Positions 25,996-34,410 of a stretch of 64,000 nt of DNA are shown here, piece after piece. Origin of the DNA: CAKZNE01 sp040222435 (lineage in GTDB: Bacteria; Bacteroidota; Bacteroidia; Flavobacteriales; Schleiferiaceae); contig OZ243107.1 of assembly GCA_965212245.1 (NCBI GenBank), positions 2,604,001-2,668,000 on the forward strand, written 5' to 3'. The notes below the pieces were generated by a model, which worked only from the letters and a program-made list of their open reading frames with translations, ran no database searches and had not been told where the DNA came from. The position numbers and the translations under genes are program-made. The stretch's first letter is position 1; every line of letters begins with the position of its first letter.

Positions 25996-26469
25996 ATGCA
26001 GCTGCGTAACGCTAAGAAAACAGACCTGGATGATGTATTAAACCTGTTTGAAAACACGGTGGAAAGGATATGTATTGGAGATTACACCATACCTCAGGTA
26101 GAAGCCTGGTTAAGCCTGGTGCAGAAAAGGCGGGAAGTATGGAGTGAAAAACTGGAAAGCCAGTATTTTATTCTGGCTGAAAGGGGAGAGACCCTGGTAG
26201 GTTTTGGTTCTTTGGACAAAGGAACTTATATAGACTTCATGTACACCCATTATCAATATCAGGGAAAGGGAGTAGCTTCAGGAATATACAGAGCATTGGA
26301 AGAGGAAGCTCTCCGGTTAGGAAGCACAGTCCTTCAATCAGATGTAAGTATTACGGCCCGTCCGTTTTTTGAATATTTAGGGTTTAAGGTCATCCGTAAA
26401 AATGAAAACCATATAAAAGGGGAAAACCTGATTAATTACCGAATGGAAAAGAGCTTAAGGCAGGCATAA
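25996..26469 (+). CDS. GNAT family N-acetyltransferase
   Basis: 157 residues with the GNAT fold: acetyl-CoA-binding motif A around residues 80-105 (IDFMYTHYQYQGKGVASGIY, QxxGxG/A form) and the C-terminal FFEYLGFKVIRK segment. It transfers an acetyl group from acetyl-CoA to an unidentified amine. It is monocistronic and ends at a bidirectional terminator. Substrate cannot be read from the sequence. Confidence 0.9.
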   Translation: MQLRNAKKTDLDDVLNLFENTVERICIGDYTIPQVEAWLSLVQKRREVWSEKLESQYFILAERGETLVGFGSLDKGTYIDFMYTHYQYQGKGVASGIYRALEEEALRLGSTVLQSDVSITARPFFEYLGFKVIRKNENHIKGENLINYRMEKSLRQA

Positions 26470-26494
26470 AAAAACCCGGGTACACCCGGGTTTT
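26468..26494. terminator. Bidirectional terminator
   Basis: AAAACCCGGG and CCCGGGTTTT form a perfect 10-bp stem with loop TACA between convergent genes. An A-run on one side and T-run on the other serve both strands. Confidence 0.85.
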
Positions 26495-26511
26495 CCTTAT
26501 AAGTGATAATC

Positions 26512-26916
26512 TTAAAAAATCTTAAGTGCAGAAGGATTGTTCCAATTCAGGTTATAAGTACCACATGAAGAGTTGCAGTGCGTATAAGTTCCTGTACTGG
26601 GGGTATTGTTACAAGGGTTGTCTACATTATAAACTTTCACGTAATTTTTGGTACAAGGCTTACAAGGCATATCAGCTGGTGTTACAAGCCCTACCAGCCA
26701 AACACAGCTTGAACAACAAGGACTCACAGGTACAGTTGAGCCGGCAGGCACACAGATATTTGAAATAGTGCATACTTCCTGGCAAGTATTAGGGTCTTGC
26801 TGAATAAGTTCTACAATAAAATCACAACCGGTGGCATTGTCAATTACAATAGGTTGAGCTAAAGAGGCACTAAGGCTTAAGGCAAAGAATAAACAGGCAA
26901 AGAGTACTTTTTTCAT
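26512..26916 (-). CDS. Small secreted cysteine-rich protein
   Basis: 134 residues from the ATG at 26914-26916, chosen because it gives a standard signal peptide (MKKVLFACLFFALSLSASLA); a longer frame from 27006 adds an unlikely leader. The mature part has 12 cysteines in about 113 residues (for example CCSSC, CKPC, CNSSC), implying several disulfides or metal binding. Not recognised; it lacks a T9SS sorting tail. It sits alone in an AT-rich context. Confidence 0.65.
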   Translation of the reverse strand: MKKVLFACLFFALSLSASLAQPIVIDNATGCDFIVELIQQDPNTCQEVCTISNICVPAGSTVPVSPCCSSCVWLVGLVTPADMPCKPCTKNYVKVYNVDNPCNNTPSTGTYTHCNSSCGTYNLNWNNPSALKIF

Positions 26917-27248
26917 AACATTGATTTTTTGGTTTAACGAAATCAATGTTACAAATAAATTATTGATATATAGATTCTTGTGTGTGATTAATAAGATTTT
27001 TCTCACCTGAAAATCTTTGTTTTTAGTCAGGTAAAAATTATAATGCCTTAAATTTCAGTAAGAATTATACCACGTATTTAAGTAGTAAAATGAAAGGTAT
27101 GAATCTTTAGAGCTTCTGATCCACACCTATAAATTAATATATTAAAAAGATAATTATCTATTTAGTTTAGTATTTTTAGTATATTCGTCTCGCAGAGATG
27201 GAGTAGAGGCCTTTCTGCAACCACTAAGTTAGGTTAATTGGTGAAGGG
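26917..27248. other. 332-bp AT-rich intergenic stretch
   Basis: No convincing gene is seen. It holds the promoter region of the Cys-rich gene and the 3' flank of the AraC gene. A 6-bp inverted repeat (ACCTGA / TCAGGT, 16-bp spacer) lies near 27006-27035. No tRNA cloverleaf or repeat array was found by eye. Confidence 0.5.
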
Positions 27249-28262
27249 TTAGCCCCGGTTTCCGGGGCTACTTTTCTTGTGAAAACCTTGAAGTAAGGAG
27301 CTGGGTAAAATGCTAAAACGCTTTTTAAAAGCTACGGTAAAATGTTGTGGGTTCTTATAACCTACCAAATGAGCCGTTTCACTTACCGTACAATTTTCCT
27401 TTTCCAGGTATTGCCAGGCTCTTTTCATGCGTAACTCATTTACATAACCATATATCGTAAATCCCCATATCTTCTTAAAGTTCTTTTTAAGATCATATTC
27501 ATTAGTGCCGGCCATTTTGGCCAGGTCAGGTATACGCGGAGGATCAGTTAACTGTTCTTCCAGTATTTGCCTGGCCAGCAATAAAGGTTTCATACGAGCC
27601 ATTTCGCACTCATCGCGGAACTGACGGCAAAAAGTCTGTTCTATCTGTTCAAGCTGTAACATAAGCAACTCCAAAGCCCTGGATTTGAAAAACAGATATT
27701 GGAGGGCCGGATCTTTTGGAGGCTGTGTAAGGCTGTTAATAAGATGCGAAAGAGCCGGTAAAAGAGGCATACTTTCATCCATCAAAGACCCTTGATATGA
27801 TTGGTCCAGTCGGTGAAGTAGTCTGTTATGGCTATCGTATTCAGGATGCAGCAAACCGGTAAAAACTTCTACCGGAAGCAATACTGAAAGTATACGGCAG
27901 TTGCCGGTCCACGGCTTAAGGGTAAGTTCATATTCTTCCGTGCTGATGTAAAAGATAGTATGCTCTCCCTGGGCCAGTGTTGTTATTTTACCATTCTTGG
28001 GCGAAATACCTTCAGCTCTGCCTTCCAGCATAAAAACCAGTGCAACCGATTGCCCGCTCCAGCTTGTACTTAGGGAAACAGCTTGTTGGCTGTGTATGGT
28101 GGTATGCAGGCAAAGCAGATCTTTACAATCCCAGCAACGCAAGGCGCAGGAAGCATCCATACGGCAGGAGCTCTTCACCTGTTGTTCAAAAACAGGAAAG
28201 TTTAAAGTGTGCTCTCCCGGGCGGTTTATTTCATAAAAGTACTCACTCAGCTTAGTGGTCAT
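27249..28262 (-). CDS. AraC family regulator with N-terminal cysteine cluster
   Basis: 337 residues. The C-terminal 100 hold two AraC helix-turn-helix motifs (IPDLAKMAGTNEYDLKKNFK and VSETAHLVGYKNPQHFTVAF). The N-terminal sensor region carries five cysteines within 19 residues (C33, C39, C43, C46, C51, including CWDC), suggesting metal, haem or iron-sulfur sensing. The layout is close to the PchR/YbtA-like class that controls iron uptake. It is divergent from the HmuY/TonB-receptor operon, its likely target. A hairpin (27251-27269) overlaps its 3' end. Confidence 0.85.
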   Translation of the reverse strand: MTTKLSEYFYEINRPGEHTLNFPVFEQQVKSSCRMDASCALRCWDCKDLLCLHTTIHSQQAVSLSTSWSGQSVALVFMLEGRAEGISPKNGKITTLAQGEHTIFYISTEEYELTLKPWTGNCRILSVLLPVEVFTGLLHPEYDSHNRLLHRLDQSYQGSLMDESMPLLPALSHLINSLTQPPKDPALQYLFFKSRALELLMLQLEQIEQTFCRQFRDECEMARMKPLLLARQILEEQLTDPPRIPDLAKMAGTNEYDLKKNFKKIWGFTIYGYVNELRMKRAWQYLEKENCTVSETAHLVGYKNPQHFTVAFKKRFSILPSSLLQGFHKKSSPGNRG

Positions 28263-28353
28263 GATGTTTGGCCTGTGTATTACTCCCTCTCGCGTTAATA
28301 GAATTCCCTTTGGCGTTATATGCCTTTTGAATTACGCTCGACTTTTGCGGCAT

Positions 28354-28361
28354 CAAAACTA
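28354..28361 (-). promoter_or_regulatory. -7 promoter element for the AraC gene
   Basis: On the minus strand this reads TAGTTTTG, an exact match to the Bacteroidota -7 consensus TAnnTTTG, about 90 bp upstream of the AraC start. No good -33 element is seen. Confidence 0.3.
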
Positions 28362-28388
28362 TTTAAAATTAGTCTAAATAATAATAAG

Positions 28389-29357
28389 ATGCGAAAAATT
28401 AGTGTGCTTGGCCTATTATTGCTAGGATTCATAAGATTTTCCAGTGCCCAGGGGGTTAATCAGGATAAAGAATCCATTCAAAAAATGTGCGGTTGCTACC
28501 AGGTGGATTTTGAATATGCCGAAACTTTTTCAGATGCCACAGACTACGAGTTCCACGACCGTTATGCGGCACATGGCCTGGAATGGATTTTTACTGATGA
28601 AGAAGCAAAGGACAAGGTAGTACTGCAACATCTGCTGATTGTTCATGATACGATGATCGTTAAGCATTGGCGGCAGGACTGGCTTTATGAGAATAAGGAT
28701 CTTCTGGTATACAACCGTAACCTTGAATGGAAAAAGAAACAGCTTAACGCAGACCAGGCAAATGGAACCTGGACTCAAAAAGTATATCAGGTGGACGACA
28801 GTCCGCGCTACGAAGGATATGCCACATGGGTACACGTGGATGGAAAAGATTACTGGGAGTCTCAGGTTTTTGCGCCATTGCCCCGCAGAGAATACACCAA
28901 GCGCTCAGATTATAATGTGATGTTGCGGACCAATAAGCATAAGATCACTTCAGACGGACATGTGCATGAATTGGATAATGCTAAAATTATTCGTTCAGAG
29001 CAGAAAGACAGCGTATTGGTATGGGAAAAAGGCTTGAATACTTATACACGTGTGGATGATTCGGAGTGTGAAGCAGCCCGTGCATGGTGGAAAACCAACC
29101 GTGCCTACTGGGTGGATGTTCGTCAGGTATGGGATGAGGTGATAGCTGCGAATGACTATTTAAACCTTAAATGGAAAGTAGAGGATAAAAAACTCTGGCA
29201 ACAACTCTTTACCCTGGGTAGTGAATATTCCGGAAAGGATGATTACAACTCCGCTAAGGTTCGCAAGGCTATCCGTAAAACTATAGATGTATACCTGACA
29301 GATAAACCTACCCCCTGGACGACAGCATCCGGTACAAAAACTTCTGAAAAATACTAA
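28389..29357 (+). CDS. DUF6607-like secreted protein
   Basis: 322 residues from the ATG at 28389, which gives a signal peptide (MRKISVLGLLLLGFIRFSSA); a start at 28320 would only add 23 residues. The mature protein is rich in Trp, Tyr and charged residues (CGCYQVDFEYAETFSDATDY, VKHWRQDWLYEN, YWESQVFAPLPRREY) and matches my memory of DUF6607 proteins found next to TonB receptors in this phylum. It is the first gene of the probable haem/iron uptake operon; 18 bp separate it from the next gene. Function is unknown. Confidence 0.75.
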   Translation: MRKISVLGLLLLGFIRFSSAQGVNQDKESIQKMCGCYQVDFEYAETFSDATDYEFHDRYAAHGLEWIFTDEEAKDKVVLQHLLIVHDTMIVKHWRQDWLYENKDLLVYNRNLEWKKKQLNADQANGTWTQKVYQVDDSPRYEGYATWVHVDGKDYWESQVFAPLPRREYTKRSDYNVMLRTNKHKITSDGHVHELDNAKIIRSEQKDSVLVWEKGLNTYTRVDDSECEAARAWWKTNRAYWVDVRQVWDEVIAANDYLNLKWKVEDKKLWQQLFTLGSEYSGKDDYNSAKVRKAIRKTIDVYLTDKPTPWTTASGTKTSEKY

Positions 29358-29375
29358 TTGTAAAAACGTAAACCC

Positions 29376-30620
29376 ATGAAAAACATATATGCTACAGGTG
29401 CGCTGGTTATACTTACGCTAACCACCATTGCTCAAACTTTTGATACCACCGGCATAGGTCAGTGGCCCATGCTTTACAATTCATATGAAACCTGGATGCA
29501 GGGAGCTTTTGATGCCAACCGTAATGTAAATGACCCTGCGGACTTTGGCTGGGGTAATTATGACGTGAGCACCCACCTTATAACCGGTGATAGTATTTAC
29601 ATCCTTAAAACCGTGGCGGGAAACTATAAGGCCATTTCAATAGATCAGATTGCTTCAGGAGTCTACACTATTACCCACAGTAATCTGGATGGCAGTAACC
29701 GGATAACTAAAATGCTGGACCGTTCCAATTACAACAACCGGAACTTTTTCTATTATCAGTTAGATCAGGACCTGGTAAAAGACCTGGAGCCAGCCAGCCA
29801 GGATTGGGATATTGTATTTACACGTTTCCTCACCTTTTTTCCCGGCTTTGGCGGATATCCGGTAGCCGGAATATTACACAACCACAATGTGGAAGCCTCT
29901 CAGGTAGAGTTGCAGCCGGGAGCCACGGCCAATGTAAATGATACGGTTCAGTTCCCTATGGATGAAAATATTTCTACGATAGGTTACGACTGGAAAGATG
30001 CATTTGCAGGAGTAGTTTACGATACACTGGTATACTACGTAAAGGACCAGTCCGGAAATGTAAATGAATTAAAACTAACCGGATACGGAGGTTCATCCAC
30101 TGGAAAAATGGTTTTTGAAGTAAATGGACAGGCTGACTCTATAGTACTTGGAGCGGGTAATACAGAGCAGGTATATTATTCACTACAGGGGCATAATGAG
30201 ATCAGCACCAATCAGGATAACGATTGGGATTTGGCCTTTTTTGCTCAATCCAGTTTTAGCGCTATTCCGGTACGCATCAATGATGTGAACGGGGCAGAGC
30301 TCCACGTATATCCCAAAGCCGATATTTCGCACTGGAATTCAATAGGTTTAGTTGATCAGGCACCGGCCCGCCTGGTATCCGTATATCCAAACCCCACCCG
30401 TGATCACCTGAACCTTTATGTACAAAACATTAATGATGATCAGTATACTGTACAACTGCTGAATACAAATGGTCAGCAAGTACTGGTTAAAGATGTAACC
30501 GCCAATAGTGGAATGTCCGAGGTAGTGATATCAGTAGAAAATGTAGCGGCCGGTATATACATTTTACAAGTAGAAGGAAAGAACTTAAAGGCTACTACTC
30601 GGATAGTAGTTCAACCATAG
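29376..30620 (+). CDS. HmuY-like protein with T9SS sorting domain
   Basis: 414 residues. A signal peptide (MKNIYATGALVILTLTTIAQ) is followed by HmuY-like repeats (YYQLDQDLVKDLEPASQDWD, IGYDWKDAF, NDWDLAFF) and a C-terminal T9SS type A sorting domain (VSVYPNPTRDHLNLYVQNIN). HmuY proteins are haem-binding haemophores that hand haem to a TonB receptor; the receptor is the next gene. A T9SS tail would release or surface-attach this one, unlike the lipoprotein HmuY-like protein after the receptor. Haem binding is inferred by family. Confidence 0.8.
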   Translation: MKNIYATGALVILTLTTIAQTFDTTGIGQWPMLYNSYETWMQGAFDANRNVNDPADFGWGNYDVSTHLITGDSIYILKTVAGNYKAISIDQIASGVYTITHSNLDGSNRITKMLDRSNYNNRNFFYYQLDQDLVKDLEPASQDWDIVFTRFLTFFPGFGGYPVAGILHNHNVEASQVELQPGATANVNDTVQFPMDENISTIGYDWKDAFAGVVYDTLVYYVKDQSGNVNELKLTGYGGSSTGKMVFEVNGQADSIVLGAGNTEQVYYSLQGHNEISTNQDNDWDLAFFAQSSFSAIPVRINDVNGAELHVYPKADISHWNSIGLVDQAPARLVSVYPNPTRDHLNLYVQNINDDQYTVQLLNTNGQQVLVKDVTANSGMSEVVISVENVAAGIYILQVEGKNLKATTRIVVQP

Positions 30621-30649
30621 GTTGAAGTTTTGTGATTAAATAGGATCAG

Positions 30650-30674
30650 GCGGGTGTTCGAGCACCCGCTTTTC
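30650..30674 (+). terminator. Intra-operon hairpin/terminator before the TonB receptor
   Basis: GCGGGTG and CACCCGC around a 6-nt loop, followed by TTTTCTT. It lies between the HmuY-like gene and the receptor, and may reduce receptor transcription relative to the first two genes. Confidence 0.6.
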
Positions 30675-30687
30675 TTGCTCTTTAAAT

Positions 30688-32952
30688 ATGAAAGTAAAAC
30701 TCTTACTATATGGCCTGATATTAATGTGTGGCTGGGCCAAAGCTCAGGATAAATTTATCCTTACGGTGCTGGATGAACATACCGGGCTTCCCGTGGAAGG
30801 AGCTCATGTATGGGCAGAGCAGAATACCGGAACGCAAGGGGTAGTGAGTAATGCCAGCGGACTGGCAGAGTTTCCCGCCCTGGTATCAGAGGTGCTCATA
30901 CAGGTGAGCCATGTAGGTTATCAAAAGTGGCAGGGAAAACTAGACTCTGATGCAAAGGCGGCTACCATATTTCTTACACCCCGCAATAATGCTTTGCATG
31001 AAGTAGTGATTACCGGGCAAACCCGGCCTGTTCAGGCTTTTGAGGCTGTACAGCCCATCCGGGTTATTGATGCCCGGCATATCGAAGAACAGGCAGCAGT
31101 AAACCTTCGTGATTTACTTACCAACGATATTGGTATACAGGTTTCCGAAGATGCTGTATTGGGCAGTGGTATTAGCTTACAGGGACTTAGCGGTTATAAA
31201 GTGAAAATATTGATAGATGGTGTGCCGGTAATTGGTCGTTTGGATGGCCAGGTAGACCTGAGTCAGATCAACCTTAATGACATTGAAAGAGTAGAAGTGG
31301 TGGAAGGTCCTATGTCCGTGCCATACGGAACAGATGCGATGGCCGGAACGCTGAATCTTATTACCAAAAAAAAATCCGTAGCAGAGGTAAAGGGAAAGTT
31401 CAATGCCTATTACGAAACAGCCGGCCGTTATAATTTTGACGGTAGCCTGAATATTCCTTTCAGGAAAACACAGACCAGTATCAGCCTGGGGCGTAATTTT
31501 TTTGGTGGTTATGACCCTGATCCTGATTTACGTGATCTGCAATGGAACCCTAAACAGCAGTATACCGCGTCATTAGGCGTACAACATCGCTTTTCAAAAG
31601 TACTATTGCGTTACCGTACTGACTTTTTTGATGAAGAGATCCGCAACCTGGGCGATATACAATATTACACCGTGCCTGAAAATGGCGGTAATTATAGTCA
31701 TGCCGTGGCTTTTGATGATTATTATTTTACTCAGCGCTTCAATCATACCCTTTCTGCTCACTATTATCTGAAACCCGGCATTAAATTAAGATCATTCATC
31801 GCTTTTAACGATTACCGCAGGGTGAAAAACACCTTCCGTAAAGACCTGAGCACAGGAGAACAGCGCGTGGCGGATGGTACTGACCTGCAGGATACCACAC
31901 GCTTTTCGAGTGTAAGTTCACGTCTGTTTTTTCAACACGACTGGAAGCCTGCTAAGCTGAATTACCAGTTTGGTTATGATGTAAATTATGAAGAAAACCA
32001 GGGGCAGCGCCTGGAAGGGGAGTTTAAAGATGTTACCGATGCAGCCCTTTTTACCATTTGGGAATACCAGCCTTTTAAAAGTCTCAAAGTGCAGCCTGCT
32101 TTACGTTATGCCTATAACAGCCGTTTTAAAGCACCACTTATAAGTTCACTGGCCTTGCGTTATGAATGGGATTCTACCCTTATTTTCAGAGCTTCATACG
32201 GACAGGGCTTTAGAGCACCTACTCTAAAGGAGTTGTATTTTCTGTTTGTAGATGAAAATCACAACATTCTCGGTAATGCAGATCTTAAAGCAGAAACCTC
32301 ACATAACTTTCAGGCCGCTGTAGTCAAAAGAAAATCATTTTCAAAAGGAAATGCAGAAGTCGGCCTTTCGGGTTTTTTTAATTCTATACAGAATGAAATC
32401 CGGCTGATTTCAGTACTAGAACCAGGGGAGCAAGATGCCCGCGGACTTTTTAAAAACGCGAATGTAGACCGCACTCAAACTACCGGAGGCCGTTTTACTC
32501 TAAAAGGGTCGTACCGCAACTGGCGCATGGAAACCGGCCTTAATTCAATTGGTATTCGAAACAACTTGTCTTTTTCAGCTGAGGCTCAGACTAGCGGTCA
32601 GAATGATTTTAATTTTTATCACCAGTTACTTTTTAACCTGCACTATAATTGGAAACCACTTGGTATTACAGCCTCATTTTTCCTGAATCATACCGGAAAA
32701 CGCCAATCCCTGATAGAAAATGCCAACAGCGAGTTGGTGCTAAACTCATTTGAACCTTACACCCTGAATGATATAAACCTGAAAAAGAATTTTTGGAATA
32801 ATCAGATAAACTTTACAGTGGGCGTGAAAAACCTTTGGGATGTGACCCAGGTAGCCTCCAGCCAATTATCCGGAGGGGTTCATAGTGCCGGTACACAGGC
32901 CCTGATCAGTTACGGACGGACCTGGTTTTCACGGATACAATTCAATTTTTAA
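30688..32952 (+). CDS. TonB-dependent outer-membrane receptor (haem/iron type)
   Basis: 754 residues. A signal peptide (to KAQ, about 20) is followed by a carboxypeptidase-regulatory-like domain (about 22-105), a plug domain (about 115-225; VRVIDARH-like start, LSGYKVKILIDGVPVIG, YGTDAMAGTLNLITKK) and a 22-strand barrel ending in the aromatic RIQFNF. The operon with two HmuY-like proteins points to haem or an iron chelate as substrate; the receptor takes energy from TonB-ExbBD encoded elsewhere. The next gene starts 3 bp after its stop. Confidence 0.9.
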   Translation: MKVKLLLYGLILMCGWAKAQDKFILTVLDEHTGLPVEGAHVWAEQNTGTQGVVSNASGLAEFPALVSEVLIQVSHVGYQKWQGKLDSDAKAATIFLTPRNNALHEVVITGQTRPVQAFEAVQPIRVIDARHIEEQAAVNLRDLLTNDIGIQVSEDAVLGSGISLQGLSGYKVKILIDGVPVIGRLDGQVDLSQINLNDIERVEVVEGPMSVPYGTDAMAGTLNLITKKKSVAEVKGKFNAYYETAGRYNFDGSLNIPFRKTQTSISLGRNFFGGYDPDPDLRDLQWNPKQQYTASLGVQHRFSKVLLRYRTDFFDEEIRNLGDIQYYTVPENGGNYSHAVAFDDYYFTQRFNHTLSAHYYLKPGIKLRSFIAFNDYRRVKNTFRKDLSTGEQRVADGTDLQDTTRFSSVSSRLFFQHDWKPAKLNYQFGYDVNYEENQGQRLEGEFKDVTDAALFTIWEYQPFKSLKVQPALRYAYNSRFKAPLISSLALRYEWDSTLIFRASYGQGFRAPTLKELYFLFVDENHNILGNADLKAETSHNFQAAVVKRKSFSKGNAEVGLSGFFNSIQNEIRLISVLEPGEQDARGLFKNANVDRTQTTGGRFTLKGSYRNWRMETGLNSIGIRNNLSFSAEAQTSGQNDFNFYHQLLFNLHYNWKPLGITASFFLNHTGKRQSLIENANSELVLNSFEPYTLNDINLKKNFWNNQINFTVGVKNLWDVTQVASSQLSGGVHSAGTQALISYGRTWFSRIQFNF

Positions 32953-32954
32953 AC

Positions 32955-33950
32955 ATGAAAAAATATATTGCCCTTAGTGTTGGTTTCTTAGCTCTTTCTT
33001 CCTGTTTTAAAGAGGATGACCGTATTGCTGCCCAAGAGGTGTTTGAAGAAATAGGGCGGGTGGATATGGTTTCGGAAAACGGTGTGGATTATCCGAAGCA
33101 AGTGTATTTTGACCTGAGCACGAACCAGGCTCGTGCTTTTAACCAGCGTGATAAATGGGATCTGGCCCTGGGATGTGAGGTGGGAAAACCCAACTTGTTC
33201 ACCAATGCCTCCTTAAACATGCGTGTGGCTCAAACCGGCTCTTTCCAATGGGGACAAAGTTTCAATACAGCGGATTTTGAATTTCAATACGAGCGGGTTG
33301 ACCGCTTTTTTTCGCGGGGACTTATCGCTTCTGATTTTTCAGGCACCAACCCCAGCGGAGAAGTATTTATCATTGATTTAGGTAAAGACCTGCAAAATAA
33401 AGCCAGAGGCTACCGTTTATTGCAACTCATTGGTTACGATGATCAATCCTATACCCTGCGGATAGCCAACCTTGATTATTCGTTTGATGAAACCGTAAAA
33501 CTGCAGCTTAACCCAGCCTGTAATTTTGTGTACATCGCCTTAGACGAACCGAAAATCATTATGGAGCTGGAGCCACCTAAAGGAGAATGGGACCTCTGGT
33601 TTACCAAATACATGGAGCGTCTCTACGATGGTACGGATACCCTGGATTACTCGGTTACCGGATGTCTTATCAACCCTTACCTAAGCAGTGCTGCTTTATA
33701 TCCGGATAGTTTGGATTTTGATGAACTGAGTTTGCAAAATACTGACTTATCCATTCTTTCCACCCGTACCAGTTCCATCGGCCATAACTGGAAATATTTT
33801 GACTTGGATAAAGGTCTTTTCTCGGTGCATGAAGACAAGATTTACCTGATACAGGATTCAGATGGTTCAACCTATAAAATGGCCTTTACGGGCTTTTACG
33901 ATGACGCCTCGCGAAAAGGAGCCGTTTCGTTCAAATTCATAACGCTTTAA
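32955..33950 (+). CDS. HmuY-like lipoprotein
   Basis: 331 residues with a lipoprotein signal (LALSSC, lipidated Cys at 17). HmuY-like segments follow (RDKWDLALGCEVG, GEWDLWFTKYMERLYDG, SSIGHNWKYFDLDKGLFSVH). It shares the IG(H/Y)(N/D)WK and WD(L/I).FT signatures with the T9SS HmuY-like protein before the receptor. It probably captures haem at the cell surface and passes it to the receptor, 3 bp upstream. The next gene follows by 10 bp. Confidence 0.82.
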   Translation: MKKYIALSVGFLALSSCFKEDDRIAAQEVFEEIGRVDMVSENGVDYPKQVYFDLSTNQARAFNQRDKWDLALGCEVGKPNLFTNASLNMRVAQTGSFQWGQSFNTADFEFQYERVDRFFSRGLIASDFSGTNPSGEVFIIDLGKDLQNKARGYRLLQLIGYDDQSYTLRIANLDYSFDETVKLQLNPACNFVYIALDEPKIIMELEPPKGEWDLWFTKYMERLYDGTDTLDYSVTGCLINPYLSSAALYPDSLDFDELSLQNTDLSILSTRTSSIGHNWKYFDLDKGLFSVHEDKIYLIQDSDGSTYKMAFTGFYDDASRKGAVSFKFITL

Positions 33951-33960
33951 TACATATCAA

Positions 33961-34356
33961 ATGAAAAAGGAAGTAATTGGAAAACTGCTGATCATAGGTT
34001 TGAAAATAGCAGTTGGCTTGATTTTTATAGGAGAAGGCCTTGAGAAATTTGAGGGTGTTGAGCGCTTTGGTGAACGGCAAAGCCCATTCCTTAATTTCTA
34101 CCGGGCTATGCATAATACCGGTTATATGTTACCTTTTTTGGGTGCAGGTGAAATTATTGGAGGTGTGTTGATTGCTACCATTCGCTTTTCGCTTCCCGGT
34201 GTAATATGGACTATTCCTATGGCTCTGAATGTTCTTCTTGCTCATGTGTACCTAATTCAAAGCCCTAAAGGCATAGCATATACTCTTGCTATAAATATAG
34301 CGCTGCTATTTTTTTTATGGCTTGATCGCAAAAAGATAAAAACCCTGTTCTCCTGA
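33961..34356 (+). CDS. DoxX-like integral membrane protein
   Basis: 131 residues with four hydrophobic helices (about 8-24, 55-72, 78-97, 103-120). The first helix (GLKIAVGLIFIGEGLEKFEG) and its downstream loop match the DoxX/MauE-like superfamily. It is the last gene of the haem/iron operon, 10 bp after the HmuY-like lipoprotein. In other bacteria such proteins act in redox or quinone-linked processes; a role with haem or iron here is inferred from position only. Confidence 0.75.
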   Translation: MKKEVIGKLLIIGLKIAVGLIFIGEGLEKFEGVERFGERQSPFLNFYRAMHNTGYMLPFLGAGEIIGGVLIATIRFSLPGVIWTIPMALNVLLAHVYLIQSPKGIAYTLAINIALLFFLWLDRKKIKTLFS

Positions 34357-34387
34357 AAATAAACACCTCCCCGGATGGGGAGGTGTT
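34355..34387 (-). terminator. Strong hairpin between convergent operons
   Basis: AACACCTCCCC and GGGGAGGTGTT form a perfect 11-bp stem with loop GGAT. On the minus strand it is followed by TTATTTT, so it terminates the vWA gene; the plus-strand side lacks a clear T-tract but may also stop the haem operon. Confidence 0.75.
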
Positions 34388-34410
34388 GGGAACGGCAACC
34401 ATGATCATCC

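Noticed and set aside
27249..27271. GC-rich hairpin as terminator of the AraC gene
   Set aside because: The 9-bp stem overlaps the stop codon and lacks a T-tract on the minus strand, so it is not scored as a terminator.
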